Position numbers and translations under genes: made by a program
Source of the DNA: Aedes albopictus
Lineage: Eukaryota > Arthropoda > Insecta > Diptera > Culicidae
Assembly (NCBI RefSeq): GCF_035046485.1
Contig: NC_085138.1
Coordinates: 16,929,329 to 16,993,328 of the forward strand
Length of the DNA stretch: 64,000 bases
Direction: 5' to 3'
The notes under the pieces: model-generated
Told to the model about the DNA's origin: nothing
Seen by the model: the letters and a program-made list of their open reading frames with translations, nothing else
Databases searched by the model: none
Part shown: one piece after another, positions 1-12,699 of the stretch
Position numbering within the stretch: position 1 is the first letter of the stretch
Layout: the number at the start of each line of letters is the position of its first letter

Positions 1-3000
1 CTTCTCTTTAACTTCCAAAATAATACTTCAAGTCCACAATTATTAGTCACGTATGTTTCCATTGCATTGAATTGTGTGAAGAATATGCTATTCGCTAGGA
101 TTGTTTCATGATGATATGTAAATAACTAAAAAATAACTAAACTCTCGTTGAACAAAATATTTTGTTTATTCGGCAATGAATGACCAGTATTCACTTTTGG
201 AGCGTTTTAACTAAAATCGATTATTTTCTGAAGATTATTGAAAAAAACATGTTCGGCGGCGTGATGAGTTTTAAACTGGCGGCGTGCTGGAAAATCAAAA
301 CATCCGGCGGCGTTTCTTGTCGGCGCATATCTCTAGTCTTTGAGACAAAATGAGATGAATATAGGTACTAGGCCGAAGAAGGGGGCTTTTACCCTAGAAG
401 AGAATTTCTGCATGTAATGCATACATTTTTACTGTATTGTCGCTGAAATGTTAGATTAGCAAAGAAAATAATTCGAAAACATCAATAATTCGTATGCACA
501 ATATCAATCGCATCACTCACGAATCGCATTCGCTTGCGATGCGAATGTGGACGAATGAATAATTTCCAAGTGTGGCTTCTCACCGTTCGCCGGAGTTTGC
601 TGTCGTCGCTGACAAGCACAAACACGAACTCAAGCGACAACCGTTCGCTGCTGACTGTCTTCGAATGGGGAAGAAGATAAAAAGTGGAAATCAGGAACCC
701 TGGTTGTAAGTGACCATTTTGTTGATTTTGGGCTGAGCATATAAAAAAAAAACACTTCACATTTCAAGCTTCTAGCAACTTTCTCAGGATCATTTTAACG
801 ATCATGACAAAATTGGCTCAATTTTGAAAATACAAACATTCAATATGAAATGAAAAATGGATAAAAAAACTTTAAATCTAACAATTATTTTTTTTGTCAC
901 TTACACCCATTTGCTTCTAACCTCCTCAAATGAAAAATAAACCTATATTTTTCCAGAGTTCCAAAAAGAATTGCATGTATTTCATCCCTACTCTGCCCTA
1001 TACAACAAAATGAAGAGCAACAAAAAGGCGGAATCACAAACGCAGAAGGGAATCCACCAAAAGGCTCTTCGCACTGTTTGCTGACGTCAGATAAGAATCC
1101 CTGCTCCTGTTCATTCCGTCTACCCCCATTTTATGTACGAACGCTCAGTCGTTCTATACTCACTAAAGGCGGGCGCATGGGGATGGTGGTGAATATGTGG
1201 GGAAAGATTGCGTTATCTTCTTGCTAAGGTCTTGATATCATCCGGTCTGTCTCACTCTCTCATCTCCCTTTCTGTGGTGGTGTTTTGTTGCATCTCCAGC
1301 CAGCTGAGCGATGACGACGCGGGGTGATGGAATGGAAGGATTCAGCGGAAGGGAGGGGGAATGCGTTTGAAGTTTGAGGAGTGAATTTGATATCCATTTA
1401 TCGGTTCCTGGAGTCGGCGGGAGATGGCGTGGGAGGATTCTGCGAAATGGAGGTTCGGTAGCTCTTTAAACTGGGTTGGTGTGAACAAGGAGCGGAGTGG
1501 AATCAATACTTTTTCAAGGGAAAGGCTGCATTGAAATTTCAACAAACCAATGAAATGGTGTTAAGCTGAGCTGAGCCTGACAATAAACTTCTGTAATCAG
1601 CCAATGTCGATTGGAAGTATAAATCAATACTGTACGGAATAGGTGATTTTAAAATGATTACTGAAACTACTCAGATTAACACTTGGATTAACATGATTGC
1701 TCTGTGTGCCGCGAGTGTAATCTTCTTCTGAAATCGAAACGAAATGCTTCAGAAATTCATCAAGAGCTGATTGAGAAATCCTACGACAAGCTTTGCAATC
1801 TTTTGCCAAATAAAAATGATCATCTTCAAATTGAACAAAGATTTAATTTCCAATCAAAGAGCGGATTGAAATGGCTCCATCCCTCCACCTTGCGATTAGT
1901 TAATCAAATTAAGTGTAGGTAATCTGCGTATAGTTATGAATTTATGACACAGGGTGATAAACCGAAGATCTGAAGGATTAAAGATCTAAACGTGAAAAGT
2001 TTAAATAAAATTGAAAAGCACTGATTTGCTCTGAAAAGGATAATTGTTTAGTTCGTTATTTGAGATTATTATTTTACTCTTGCAGGCGGAGGAAGGACGA
2101 CTAGGCCAAAGCCAAGCCCTGGTAGGTGGAAATTTTTCTACCACCTTGTCGTAGGTAACAGTATGAACATCATTGATCCCTTTGATTGGAACGTTAAAAC
2201 AAAATTGGCTGTTACAAAATTCACATGGTATCCACATTGTCATTTGCGTCAAGTACGTTTATATATTAGAAAAAAAAATAGCCTATGTCTATTATATATA
2301 TCCGCGGGTAGCAGGAGAACATACAGTCCTGATCCAATAGGGGAAATTTTGCAATTTTCTGAAGCCATTTTCTGGATATCGAATGTGATTCTCTGTGGTG
2401 ATCCTTTTGTTTTCGAATCGTTCGCTCCGTTAGCTTTTTACCTTGGTATTAAGAACTCTAGTCGCTTCACCACGGCCACAGGACTTACTAAGAAGCTTGA
2501 CAGCATCGGAACGGAATCTCCAGATCCAGTCATCAAATCCTGAAATATGGCCTTATCTTATATCTCGGTTTGCTAGCAAACGATCCACAAAAGGGTGGGA
2601 ATCAGAATCTGACCTGGCATAGCTGTTGCTGCAAAATTTCCTGTGGTTGTAGAGTTTGGTTTGAGCCTTGGAGGTGTTCGTCTCGTGCAATAGTATGAAC
2701 TATTTAAAGTGGTTTTAACCTTGGTCATGCACTGGGGTCATTATGCACCAGACAGGCATGCCGGGCATGAGCATGAGCATTGGTGACCGTACACTTCGTA
2801 GTTGCTCCTCCGTGATTGACCTGAGCTAGCGGAATTGAACAGAGAACCAATAGGTTGGGGCTTAGGACTTGCCACCATCCTCAATATACACGTTTCGAGA
2901 GCTCAAAATTCATTGGGTCAATAACGGCGCTGGCCACGTCCTTACGGTCTACCGGGGATGGGAAGGAATGTTAGTTCGACAACTGTTGCTACTAGAGGTT

Positions 3001-4135
3001 GTATGTACTACTGGACCCTCCACAGTTGTCACGGGAAGGAGTTTTGTTAGTAGGGAGGGATTGATAGTTACATAGATCAGGGATACACTTTGGTAAGCGA
3101 TGCAATCCATGCAACCGTACAGTATACATACAAATGTGTCACCTCACAATTTGAAAATATGGTGAGACCATGAAAATTTTATATGAAAATTTATGGAATG
3201 AAAAATATTATGCGTCACCTCGAAATTGGGAGGACTGGTAATTTACCAATATGCTACTTGCCATGAAATCGATATATTGAAACAAAATATTGTGCCGACA
3301 CTAACAGTGACGGACCGCACAAACTTAGGCAAAATACTGACGCATAATTATGGATCAAATAAGTGTGGCCAGCACCGTAAGGTGCCGTACTGTACAAACA
3401 TACAGGAGAATTTATTTATAATATAACAATTTTATTCAAAAATTTGGCCAACACTTGAAGTGACGCACTATGTTTGTGCACACGGTACGATCGGTTCGTC
3501 AAGCATTGGCTCCTCCCACCGTTGGCTTGAGTAAAATCAAATTGGTTTGATTTTTGCCGACCAAACCGTCAATCGTCAAATCGGTTTGACGAACTGCCAA
3601 ATCGGTTCGTAAAACAGCATCACACACGGTCAAAATTAACACCAACTTCAACAACAACCTGGGGGCGGAGTCAATGTTGGTCCCGTTTGACTGGTGTGTA
3701 GGGTGCCTTATGCAACGCTCCACTATGTCACCGCCGTCAGTGTTGGATCGGACCAGAGTTTCACATTTATCATGTGTCAGCGAGCCTGCTAGTAAATTTT
3801 CACCTAGTTCTTCAAAAGCTCAGAGGGCTGCGTCGATGAGAGGCTCATGAAAATCGTGTGGGTGTGAACTGAGACGTACGAGCTAGGAGCTTTCTTTATT
3901 ACTAGCCTGTGCACTGAGGTCCGCGTTTTCAAATTTTTCGAACAAGTGAGGAGGGCAGCACACGTTGGTGCTCATACTTACACCAATAAATCTAGGTCAA
4001 GTCACTTTGACAGATGTTGAGCAAGTCAAGAACGGCAAGAAGGTCGATGAAAAAGGAGATTATTTGTTTCCATTATTAAGCATGTGGCTCCCATTTTCAT
4101 CCTACCTAAATCAGAGGATTGCATCGTTGTTTATT
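1..4135. other. Unassigned noncoding DNA
   Basis: I see no gene or recognisable mobile element here. Open frames are short (the longest is 126 codons at 2163-2543) and lack recognisable domains. Positions 240-330 contain several GGCGGCG motifs spaced irregularly. The region from 3490 to 3740 is richer in GC and has repeated short words such as AAATCGGTT, possibly an old repeat. It may be intergenic or intronic DNA. Confidence 0.4.
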
Positions 4136-5165
4136 TTGTAAAGGCTGAAATTAAAAAAGTCTGAAACACGAAAGGCTGAAATTACAAAAAGCTGAATAAG
4201 TCATATGACTAGTTTTCAAACGGTGCTAACCGAAAAAAATAATGCTAAAGACCACCCCAGTACTAACAACTCAGACAAACAGATACAACACTCTAATTAT
4301 TCCCATCATACACTGATTTTACGGCCTATTAGTAAATATGCTTGTTGGTCGATTACCCAGTACATGGCCCTTGTATTGGTTTTGCTTTAGCTTGACGTTT
4401 GATGCACCTACCGTTCCCTAGATCATGGTTGGACAAACTAAGTCATTTTGGGGGAACATGCTTCTCTTACTTTGTTCTGAATGGGAAAGTTTTACGATTG
4501 TTTGCTCGCAATTACACTTTTATACTATGTATTATTGATCGCCTATACATATTATTATGACAGTATTAAAAAAAGACTCGGACACCGTTTTCAGCAAGAG
4601 GCTGTACAGACTGAATAAAACTTAACGCTAGATAAGGGACACACGGAGCATGCACCAGTGGATACGAAGAAGAAACTATTTTCATGAAAAGTTTCATCTC
4701 CCGGAGCGGGAATCGATCCCTCACCCTATAGCATGGTGCGATAAGAAACTTGGTGACCCTAACCGCACGGCTACGAGGCTCTTTTCTCAGAAGAATAGCA
4801 TATATTTAAAGGAAGGGAAAATCTCTGATAATATTGTTAGCAGCTGTAATGACAACAATCTCCAAAACAACTAAGGCCCATACATCCGATACAGTAAGCG
4901 CACGAGTAATCAACAATACCATGCTGTGGGTGACGCTTTCAATTCGCGTTCGGGTCAGAACCTGTTCAATATGGAAATTTCCTTGACTTCTTCGGGCATT
5001 GAATATCGTCAAGCCTCACGATATACCAAAGCTGAGAAGTAGGCTTCATCTATGTTCAGGTGTAGGAAGAAGTGCTATATCTTATTTCCAGCCTACTGTT
5101 ACACTTTGTTTATTTCAGCCTTTCGTATTCAGCCTTTTGAGATTCAGCCGTATGTTACCATCCCC
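4136..5165. repeat. Inverted AGGCTGAA-motif repeat pair
   Basis: The left edge (4141-4200) carries several copies of AGGCTGAA or a close variant. The right edge (5085-5150) carries the complement, TTCAGCCT, several times. This arrangement is what an old inverted-repeat transposable element with iterated subterminal motifs looks like. No transposase is visible between the edges, which instead hold a SINE. Similar GGCTGAAT words recur at 32100-32150. The element class is unknown and the exact ends are not defined. Confidence 0.4.
4655..4785 (-). mobile_element. tRNA-derived SINE (partial)
   Basis: Read on the minus strand, there is a polymerase III A-box-like stretch (TAGCCGTGCGGTTAGGG, about 4758-4775) followed about 35 bases later by a B-box-like GGGATCGATTCCC (about 4708-4720). 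This spacing and order is that of a tRNA-derived SINE head. The CCA-end and cloverleaf are not conserved, so it is not a functional tRNA gene. The 3' tail was not delimited. Confidence 0.55.
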
Positions 5166-5242
5166 AGTCCCTATAGGATCTTTTAAATAGAAGATATTTT
5201 TTGTCTTTTTCCTGCATATGTGTGATCTGCCAAAAATGCCTA

Positions 5243-5598
5243 CACGGAGAAACTCAAGTAGCTACATTTGAGTAGTTTTAAACGTACTTACGAATTATTT
5301 TTGCTCCTCTATCATCCACTCTCTTTGTTGCCGTCAGAGAGCGAAAAGCAAAACAACCCAACTTTCATAGTTCGATGCGCGAAGCTAAAATTGAGTAAAC
5401 AGTTCTGAACTCAAACTTGAGTATTTTGAACTGACAAATGGGTGAAAAAAAAAACACTTAGCATGTTGTAGGTACTTTGGCCTACGGGATAAATATAAAT
5501 TACTCACATCAACATCGCTTCCACGAGCTCAAATTCCAGCATGCAACCCCGAAATTAAGTGAAGCAAACTAATATTTGAGTACTCTCGTTTCTCCGTG
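5243..5598. mobile_element. TA-flanked MITE with CACGGAGAAAC ends
   Basis: The element begins TA-CACGGAGAAAC and ends GTTTCTCCGTG-TA, giving 11-bp perfect terminal inverted repeats and a TA target duplication. It is 356 bp with no coding capacity. TA duplication suggests mobilisation by a Tc1/mariner-type transposase in trans. Confidence 0.7.
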
Positions 5599-6712
5599 TA
5601 AAACTTGTTAAACATTTCAGGTTCCATGATGCAATTAAGAATTCTTTATTTAGGGTGTAATGTGTGTAATGAATGAAGGGCTGTAATGGAGAACAGCTTC
5701 CGGGAAGCTTGCCTAATGCGCTGCGTATGCTGTTGGTAAACAACTTCTTGTTAAAGCTAAGTTTCCTGTTCCTAAGTAGTCAAATCCGATCTTTTCTGCA
5801 ATTGATTTTGACAATTGGTCTAGTATGGTGAGATACGTTACTTTTCCTTGAGGAATACTAGAACAGACTATTTCTCCACGCAAAAAGTGACAGTTTCATT
5901 TGATTGGCACGGGAGGCGGAACCGGTGTTGCACTTTTTTTCCTTGCTTGCCATCTCCGAAGTGCTCAAGTAAGCTCAAGTAATATTGAAGAAGAATCGTT
6001 ACTTCTAGATAAACATGGGAAAAGGGTGGAACAACCATTGCACGCCTCAGTGTCTTCCGTCTCTCCTAGGCGTATTTCAATTTATTGCTAAGAACTTTTC
6101 TCGTTATTAAATAGAGGGGAGTTTGCTTTACGTGTTACTGGTCAGAAATTACACGAATACAGGTCGGACTCGATTATCCGGAGTATCGATTTTTATTTCA
6201 CTCCGGATAATCGAATTCTCCGGAAAATCGAATCACGAAGAAGTTCAAATCAGGATTAAAAACGCTTGGAAATAAATCTTTTTGTTGTTTTATTTACAGA
6301 GCAATGGCGTATTTAGAAATTCAAATAAGGGTACGTCACTTGAATAATTTATTTTTCTCTTTCTTCCTATTCACACTCTTTGTATGAGACCTGTGGAGTT
6401 TTGGATGGGTCATCACCTTTCGCTGAACCTCCCCTCTTCTCTCAAATAGTGACGTAATTTATGAGCGTTCCCATAGGATGTAGTGTACAGTGACCCCTGA
6501 TTTATTTTTGGCTGACAAAATCGGGGTAGATTTAGTCAATTTTGAACTCAATAAAAAAGGTTCTAAAAAAACAAATAAAAAACAGTAAAGGAGGGATGGT
6601 GAAGAGGAACAGGTTCAAGCTGCTTGAATTTATAAAATCAAGCAACGAATAAAAATAAATAAAACATCATCAATAACATTTCCCATTTCCGATCAACATT
6701 GACTCATACTGC

Positions 6713-6885
6713 CCGAACTGGCTCCGTTACCTTTCCGTGTTAAGTACAAGACACTGAAGACGACCTTACAGTTGAGGTCGAAATACGTATCTGTCAAAGG
6801 ATGCAAATTCTTAGTGGAATTCAAAGGAACCGTACTTAACCCGAATTTCTTTTTATTTACAGATATTCCCCTAACAAGCCCAGGT
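6713..6885 (+). repeat. Interspersed repeat carrying hammerhead-like core (copy 1)
   Basis: This segment is nearly identical to 23560-23720. The shared stretch runs from GACACTGAAGACGACC through a common tail ending ACAAGCCCAGG. The repeat class is not known to me. It could be a Penelope-related terminal fragment or a retrozyme-like element. It is followed directly by an inverted SINE. Confidence 0.6.
6750..6795 (+). ncRNA. Candidate type I hammerhead ribozyme
   Basis: In order the sequence shows GACA (stem I 5' strand, 6750-6753), core CTGAAGA (6754-6760), a hairpin GACCT...AGGTC (stem II), core GAAA (6780-6783), self-complementary ATACGTAT as stem III (6783-6790), C at the cleavage position (6791) and TGTC (6792-6795), which pairs with GACA. 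One unpaired C sits between the first core box and stem II, so activity is uncertain. A stem III too short for its own loop is known from hammerheads thought to act as dimers. Confidence 0.5.
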
Positions 6886-6892
6886 TAATCAT

Positions 6893-7150
6893 CATCATTC
6901 CGTCCATGGTAGAATGATGAGCACGAGGATGTTGATGTGTGGCTGCTCGTTTTCCAGTGCGATTGATGGTCCATTATGAGTTGCCATTTTGCCGATATCC
7001 AATTGTATGGGTCCGTTAGAGTATATGCTCAGAAGAGGGTCAGGAGACAGCCGCTCTCGGGGGAAGAGCAACTAACGAAATATTGCAAGTGCCGGGGCTG
7101 GGATCGAACCCATGACCATTCACAAGTAGAAACTACGCCACGGGTCCCGG
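6893..7150 (-). mobile_element. tRNA-derived SINE, same family as 36738-37270
   Basis: On the minus strand the sequence has an A-box region (about 7126-7143), a B box GGGTTCGATCCC (about 7100-7111), then CCCCCGAGAGCGGCTG and CTGACCCTCTTCTGAG. These match the copy at 36738-37270 in the same order. The copy is diverged, and its 3' part ends near a run containing CATCATCATTCC. Confidence 0.7.
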
Positions 7151-7164
7151 CATGTAGAAGTTCT

Positions 7165-7387
7165 TGAAGAAATCTTTTACAGAACCCTAATGAATATTTG
7201 GATGATTACCTGAAGAAATCCTAGCAAGAGATTCTGCCGCAGTTCATGGGAAAAAAAAATCTAGAGGAAGAGGAATCCATGGATGTATTTTAGGTAAAAT
7301 TCTACGATAAATCCAAGGAAGAATCCAAGGAAGAATCTCTAGAAAAAGAATCCGTGAAAAAAATCCAGTAGAAATTCCTGATGGAAT
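7165..7387. repeat. Degenerate dodecamer repeat segment
   Basis: The segment is made of words such as GAAGAAATC, GAGGAATCC and GGAAGAATC at roughly 12-base spacing, the same family as the large array at 23.7 kb. It continues at 8226-8470 on the far side of the LINE fragment, so the LINE probably inserted into this array. Confidence 0.55.
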
Positions 7388-8226
7388 CTTATTCTTATTC
7401 TTATTTATTTATTATTTCATCTGACAACATGGTCTTAATTAATAAAAAAAAAACTAACTTAATTTAATCTACGCATTCTATACAATCGGTGTTTAAATGT
7501 TTCAGTCGACATGGTAAAATCAAATACACGGTAAGCTAGATCAAAATCTCTGAAAATGGAATTCATTGGGTCATTTGCGCCGTAAACTGTGTTCCTAGAT
7601 GCTACTTGGATCACTGATATTGACCGCAGAACACGCTCAGGAGCATAGATACCCAAACGCTCTAACAAAACGCTGCAGTCGACTTCTCCTCGAATTATTT
7701 TCGCCCCGAATACAGCACGATTGATTTGACGACGGACATGTAGTGGTTCGATCCCTAGTAGAGCACAGCGATGCTCATAAGGTGGTAAATTATGCCTGTC
7801 CTGCCAAGGTAGAGTCCTTAAAGCACACCTGACGAACTTTCGTTGAACAGCTTCAATTCTCGCAATCCACACAGCCTCATAAGGTGACCACACAATCGAC
7901 GCAAATTCTAAGATGGATCTGACAAGAGAACAGTACAGAGAGCGCAAACACAAAGGGTCGTCAAAATCTTTGGCAATTTTGAGAACAAATCCCAGCTGTG
8001 GCTTTGTCCACAATGGCAGAATAATGCAACTTAAATGTCAATTGGACATCCAACAGCACTCCAAGATCTTTTACTTTTTTCACACGTTCAAGCTGTTGCC
8101 CATTAATCCTGTAATCGTACAAAATCGGCGATCTTCTTCGGTGGTACGAGATAATGCAGCATTTAGTGACGCTTAATATGAGGAAGTTCTGGTAACACCA
8201 ACGTGCGAAGGAATCCACTAGGTCTT
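7388..8226 (-). pseudogene. Truncated, frameshifted LINE reverse transcriptase (C-terminal part)
   Basis: Two minus-strand frames join end to end. The upstream frame (8218 down to about 8010) reads a reverse transcriptase thumb region with the motifs DLGVLLD and AIVDKATA. The downstream frame (about 8010 to 7459) continues with QLGFVLKIAKDF, LRSLYCSLVRS and a C-terminal tail. A shift near the AIVDKATA codons separates them, so the gene is broken. The palm domain with its catalytic Asp box and the endonuclease are missing, as in a 5'-truncated copy. The 3' side ends in an A-rich tail with repeated AATAAG units (complement of 7388-7410). The style is Jockey/I/Loner-like, but the clade is not certain. 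It lies inside a dodecamer array within the pogo-like remnant. Confidence 0.8.
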
Positions 8227-8470
8227 GTAATTTTCTGTAATCTCAATTAGAATTCCCCGAAGTATTTCTTTAAAAATTCCTCGGAAAGAATCTGTAGTAG
8301 GAATTCCTGAAGAAACCTCAGGAGGATCTGGAATTATTGGAGGAATACCAAGCAATACCAAGAGAATACTTCATTGAAAAAAATCTCCCGTGAGAAGTCA
8401 ATGGAGGAAATTCTGGAGGAATTCTAGCAAAAATAACTGAGGCAATCCTAGTAGCAATTCTTTGAGAAAT
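8226..8470. repeat. Degenerate dodecamer repeat segment
   Basis: GAATTCC, GGAATTCTAG and GAGAAATTTC words recur at about 12-base steps. This is the continuation of the 7165-7387 segment beyond the inserted LINE. Confidence 0.5.
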
Positions 8471-8829
8471 TTCTGGCACAGACGCAAACTTTGCAATTTT
8501 TCGCTGACACTCTAGATTCAACATTGTTTGGCCCTTTTTAAATATTGGTTTGTTACGTAATTTGCATATGATGCCAACATATATCAACTTAACCTAAAAT
8601 TGATTGTAAAATGGAATGCCGAGTTCAAAACACAATATCGGGGTAAAAAGTAATCGGGGGCCTTCAAAATCTGGTCAGCACTTCACTATAATACTAAATT
8701 ATTTGAAATTTCTGCATTAAAATATAAGAAATAAATCTCGTTAAAAAAATATTCCAGATAATCGAGTCTAAAATTCCGGATAATCGAATCCCGAATAATC
8801 GAGTCTCCGGATAATCGAGTCCTAATGGG

Positions 8830-10092
8830 AAATACGCTTGGACACATTTCACTACACGGCGATTTTTGAACATCATTGAACGAAATTTTCGGGCTCTTGC
8901 TGTCGATTTTGATTCTATTTGCACCAAAATGATGATTACATATTACTTATGTTCTTCGAATAGTATCTGAAACTTTGAAAACTGCTTTTAGAAAGCAGCT
9001 AATTTCTTGTCGTTCGGTCAAAATTCGTCATTTTTGCGATGGTGTCCCGTTACGCTGTATTTCTTGATTTCTTTCGAAGTACAAAGTTCAAACTCTCAAT
9101 TAGAAAGCATAAAATAAATCTTCTATTCAAATCTGATCGTTTGATATACTGGTTAGCATATGTTTGATAACATAACAATTTTTGGTAGCAAATGTTTGAT
9201 TCTCGCGCAAAACGTAACGCGTGGAATGAGTCTAAGGAGGACCTGGAGAAGACGGAATTCGATATGGTTGTTACGCGCTTTTCAAATGTTATTCTGACTT
9301 GACCCTTGCTTGTCCTATGGTTTGCCCAGTACTCACGAAGTGAAAACTAGCCATAAAGAAGATTATTGTTTTAATTTCTTTATTATGAACATGTTTTCTT
9401 ATTACCTACTGCTAATTCACAGATAACGTAAAATCATCAACAACTTTTTCCGTATATGACACTCGTAAGGTTTAAGGGAAATGAACGGCGGATAAGGTGA
9501 AGATTTCAGGGACGTTCCAGTAATGTCTAGATCTAGAGGTTGGCATGTGGAGGCGATATGCGTACACTTTACACGCGGTCAAATGGAAGCATGTACGCAA
9601 ATGGCCTCCACTCTAGCATCCTATTCTACATCAAATACGACTTTGTGTTGGCTGGGCTGCGGTCTATACTAGTTTGACCAAAAATCTACAAGGAGGAGCA
9701 GGATGTCTGAGATGACTAGAATGGAGGCTACGTAGTTTTTTGGACTGAGCCATTCTAGACGGTTCACGGGGTTTCAGTGGGTGTCGGAGATGTTTCATGG
9801 GGAGTCGGAGAGATACCAGTTGGTTTAGGAGTTTTCCGGGGTGTTTGGGGGCGTCTCAGGAGGTGTCAGGCGCGTTCCCCGAACAGAATAAAATAACAAC
9901 AGCATAGGAAAATGTTTTACTTCTATGAAAATTATTACTTCGAAATGAGTAAAATAATTTGCCAAGTTAAAGCTTCTGTATGCAAGCACACATTAAAAGG
10001 ATGTTGTTTAACCATCACTCATACGGAGCTAGTAATTAAAAGGAGAACTGATTTGCCAGGAAAAACTGGAAAAGTTATATAAGCTGACACGT
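8830..10092. other. Unassigned noncoding DNA
   Basis: No gene or repeat was recognised. The stretch at 9770-9870 is G-rich with GTTTCAGGGGG- and GGAG-type words. Nothing suggests a coding exon. Confidence 0.4.
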
Positions 10093-10935
10093 CGCACATT
10101 GGGCAAAATCAAGCCCAAAGGTGGAAAAAATTAATAACTTTCTTAATACAAGACCATATGTGATCATCAATGGCTTATTCGAAAGCAAATTTTCCCATGA
10201 ATTGGTTGGTGGATGATTCACGTACGGGCAACTTCTCTGAAGCGAGTTATAGAGCCCGTTTTACCCCAGTTCCCCTAAAATTTGTGAATTTCTGTTATTT
10301 TACGGCACTTGTTATGATTTTAATGATTATTTCGTTGGGATACCATCGCCCCACTCCCATTGAGTAACGTTACATACAAAAAGTTATTAAAATGTTGGAA
10401 TTTTAGGGTGTTGTGGGGTCAATTAGGCAATGGTATATTTTCAAGGTTGAAATTCATTTTTTATTTTTATTAATGATTTTTTTCGTGACAATATCTAAAT
10501 AAATGATTGAATACACATGGTTTATTCCTGAAGAAACCATTTTTGACGAGTTTGATCTTAAATTATTTGTTATATTTAAGTTTTCCCGCATACAAATATG
10601 AGTAGTTCCCATCCTTATACCACCGATTCCAAACATTTCCAAACGATGAGCCATTGCTTATATACTCCAAAAATATCCTGAATGATGTTTGCGCATAGTC
10701 CCATAGACGGGAGGTGACGGCAGCATATAGTTTTAGAGCTTAGTTTACCCAAACTCCCCTATAAAATTATTTTTTATTGTTTTTAAACTAAAACAACTTT
10801 TACTTGAAACTTCTATACATGTTATGAGTTAATATTGATGCAGAGCTAACCTGTAATATCTATGAAATTTGGAAATTTAGAGTAAAATGGGGTTAAATGA
10901 GAAAAAAACATTCAAAAAGCTTGAATGATCATATA

Positions 10936-11891
10936 TAGGGTGTCCCAGAAAGTATGGGCACAACTTTGTATAGCGAAAATACAATCATTTTCTTAACAAA
11001 CAACATTTTTTAAATTTTTGTATTATTATTCAGACTATCTTAATTGATACCTGTGAAGAGTTTATACATTAAAAATGGTTTCTATATGCAGTATGATTAA
11101 AATGGAAAAACATCTTTTAAAACTTCTGCACAAACTACTTTTTTACGGTTTTGCCAAATATCCAAATTCGAAACATTTTTTTCGATTTTTTTTCACATGA
11201 TACATTCGAAAACATGTTTCCTCAGATGGTTGATTGATTTTTTTTATAAAAATATGTTTTGATTGTGCGTACGGGTAAATCATAATTTTGAGAAAACTGA
11301 AAAATTCGCCTTTTCCATTTCTGGATAAAACATGCCCACAGACATTCGAGTTTTAAAACAAGTTTTGACGAGAATAAAAATAATTCAATCTACACTTTAT
11401 AAAGCTGGAGCATTTATTCAACTTATAGTGAAATTAAAATGTAATTTTCTGCATGTTGTGATATGTATTCAGAAGCTTGTTTACAAATATTAGAAAAACG
11501 GGTTTTCAAAAATATCGATTTTGGTGTTTTAATTTATTTTTCAGGTTCAAAAGTACATGTTTTCAATTCGAACTAAAGGTTGTATAATAGATACACATGT
11601 ATAAATATACGGGTATATTTTTTGAAATTTTTATCGAGCCTTATTTCATGCGTAGAAAACAATTTGTTAAGCGATGTTATTGAAAAATATAGCAATTTGT
11701 GCAGCAGCTTTAAAAGGTCTTTCAGGAAATATTCCACCGCATTCAAACGAAGCGTGAAATGCAAATTTTAATAATTGGCATTTGATGTTGATATGTTAAG
11801 GCAGGATATGTGTGAAAATAAAGTTTGTTTATGCATCCATTCCCAAATGGCAGAGCTGCGAAGTTGTGCCCATACTTTCTGGGACACCCTA
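10936..11891. mobile_element. TA-flanked non-autonomous element, GGGTGTCCCAG ends
   Basis: The ends are TAGGGTGTCCCAGAAAG and its perfect complement, with inverted repeats identical for about 30 bases, and TA flanks at 10934-10935 and 11892-11893. Length is 956 bp. Open frames are under 70 codons and none resembles a transposase. The other arm of the host foldback provides the empty site, confirming the insertion. Mariner-type targeting is inferred. Confidence 0.85.
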
Positions 11892-12458
11892 TAAGTGGAC
11901 AAATAGCTTGTTTGGCAGATAATTTCTATACGAATGATTCTTGTGCTTACGACATTGCTTCAGCGGGATGTAAAGCCTGTTTCACCCCAATTTCGCTAAA
12001 AGTATAATCAAATTGTTCCATTGCAGCTAATATAATATATCATTCATATTATAACATTCTGATGCCAATGAGTATACATTAAAGATATTATAAATATGAC
12101 GTTTGGGGGATAATGGGGCAAAATATGCCGCTGCTTATTTCTCGGAATTTTGGTATTGAAGATGAAGAAATTTATAATCAATACGTGAAATAATATTTAA
12201 AATCCATGTCGCACACTTCCATTTTTCACCATTCCAAGCATTTCATGATGCAGAGCTGTAGTGTGAATTTGAGAATATCCAAACTGCTGCTTGCCGATAG
12301 ACTTTATGAGTATTGTAATTACACATTGTAGTAAAAAATTTCCAAAATGCATTCGTTATATTTTTGTTAACGAAATAGCAACTTAAACATCAAATAGGTA
12401 TTTATTTTGTTTTGCCATACACTAATAATATGACAGTCTTATTCCACTTAGCCAAGTA

Positions 12459-12699
12459 CTCTACCCGTCATAACTCAAAAAATATATTGCAACAATATTG
12501 TATCGCATTTACTCACTAATATATCCAATACACTACAAAGATGCTGTCTTCATCAATGTTATTCAGAAACCCAAAAGCAACAACTTTTCTGAAAGCGGCA
12601 TTTTTGTAGGTGTTCTGGTTTTAGAGATATCGAGGTGAGTTAGAGTGATTCAATATTATTGCAATACTTTTAGTGAGTCTCTACTTATGACGGATAGTG
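12459..12699. mobile_element. Probable TA-flanked MITE, CCGTCATAA ends
   Basis: The left edge reads TA-CTCTACCCGTCATAA and the complement of the right edge reads TA-CACTATCCGTCATAA. The subterminal parts (TATTGCAACAATATTG and relatives) are also similar. The element is 241 bp and noncoding. The inverted repeats are imperfect, so the call is moderate. Confidence 0.5.

Larger units (their letters stand above)
6160..8822. mobile_element. Pogo/Tigger-like DNA element remnant
   Basis: The left end contains GGACTCGATTATCCGGA and then two more copies of the CCGGATAATCGA word. The right end (8755-8822) carries four ATAATCGA words on the opposite strand, ending GATAATCGAGTCC. Both edges abut TA. I infer an old TA-targeting element with iterated terminal motifs. 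Its interior holds no recognisable transposase. It has been filled by other repeats: a hammerhead-like repeat, a SINE, dodecamer arrays and a LINE. A similar isolated end lies at 31924-31975. Confidence 0.5.

Noticed and set aside
2163..2543. 126-codon frame
   Set aside because: No domain, no splice or start context, and no similarity to any family I recognise.
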